In this document: piece after piece, positions 12,584-12,652 of the stretch
Numbering within the stretch: the first letter of the stretch is position 1
Layout: each line of letters opens with the position of its first letter
From: Nitratifractor sp.
GTDB lineage: Bacteria > Campylobacterota > Campylobacteria > Campylobacterales > Sulfurovaceae
Direction: 5' to 3'
DNA: 12,652 nucleotides
Assembly (NCBI GenBank): GCA_015490055.1
Contig: WFYP01000203.1
Location: 1 to 12,652 of the forward strand
The notes under the pieces: generated by a model
The model's database searches: none
What the model was told of the DNA's origin: nothing
What the model saw: the letters and a program-made list of their open reading frames with translations, nothing else
Made by a program: the position numbers and the translations under genes

Positions 12584-12652
12584 TGAGTAACAGCTACTTA
12601 GAAAACTTAGTTAAGATAGATTTAAATAAAGAGGAACGCCCAAAAGATATTG
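12583..12652 (+). CDS. N-terminal start of an unidentified protein (runs off the window)
   Basis: The frame is open from the ATG at 12583 to the end of the window, 23 codons, beginning MSNSYLENLVKIDLNK and continuing with a charged EERPKDI segment. GGAG at 12567-12570 is 12 bases before the ATG, longer than usual. I do not recognise the family, and the fragment is too short to classify. Confidence 0.5.
   Translation, partial: MSNSYLENLVKIDLNKEERPKDI

Noticed and set aside
12573..12590. ATG at 12573 with GGAG just upstream as the start of the last gene
   Set aside because: The frame stops after five codons (TAA at 12588-12590), and the spacing from GGAG is only 2 bases.

Overview
The window is AT-rich, gene-dense DNA from a bacterium, most likely a Campylobacterota (Sulfurimonas/Sulfurovum/Arcobacter-like) chromosome. 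I infer this from A/T-rich codon use, promoters with a good TATAAT but often no clear -35, the ribD-ubiE-xseA grouping, menaquinone-type UbiE, QueC, and the general character of the proteins. The genus is not fixed by the sequence alone.

Layout. 1-299: C-terminal end of a protein with an OST-HTH/LOTUS domain. 380-1429 (+): two-cysteine peroxiredoxin followed by a Fur/PerR-family regulator, with a PerR-box-like site on the peroxiredoxin promoter. 1419-2788 (-): ybeY and a Na+/Ca2+ (CaCA) antiporter, convergent with and overlapping the regulator. 2840-3508 (+): queC. 3505-4918 (-): a hipA-hipB toxin-antitoxin pair in toxin-first order behind its own promoter, which is bracketed by two inverted repeats. 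5000-7677 (-): emrA-emrB type multidrug efflux pair. 7770-7946 (-): two identical tRNA-Asn(GTT) genes behind a strong promoter. 8066-11417 (+): a tight operon of ribD, ubiE/menG, xseA and a DCC-family thiol oxidoreductase. 11441-12053 (-): a second toxin-first toxin-antitoxin pair (HigB/Gp49-like toxin, XRE antitoxin). 12157-12414 (+): a DUF2164 protein. 12583-12652 (+): start of an unidentified gene.

How it fits together. The peroxiredoxin and Fur-family gene look like a peroxide or metal-stress unit. The ribD operon is housekeeping (riboflavin, menaquinone, DNA repair). The efflux pair and both toxin-antitoxin modules are the accessory part. The two modules belong to unrelated toxin families but share a design: toxin gene first, exactly 14 bp of overlap with the antitoxin gene, a consensus promoter with an inverted repeat on it, a poor or absent ribosome binding site for the toxin and a good one for the antitoxin. 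No integrase, transposase, rRNA, CRISPR array, riboswitch or convincing intrinsic terminator was seen. Five of the genes begin with TTG or GTG. No gene-free stretch exceeds 300 bases.
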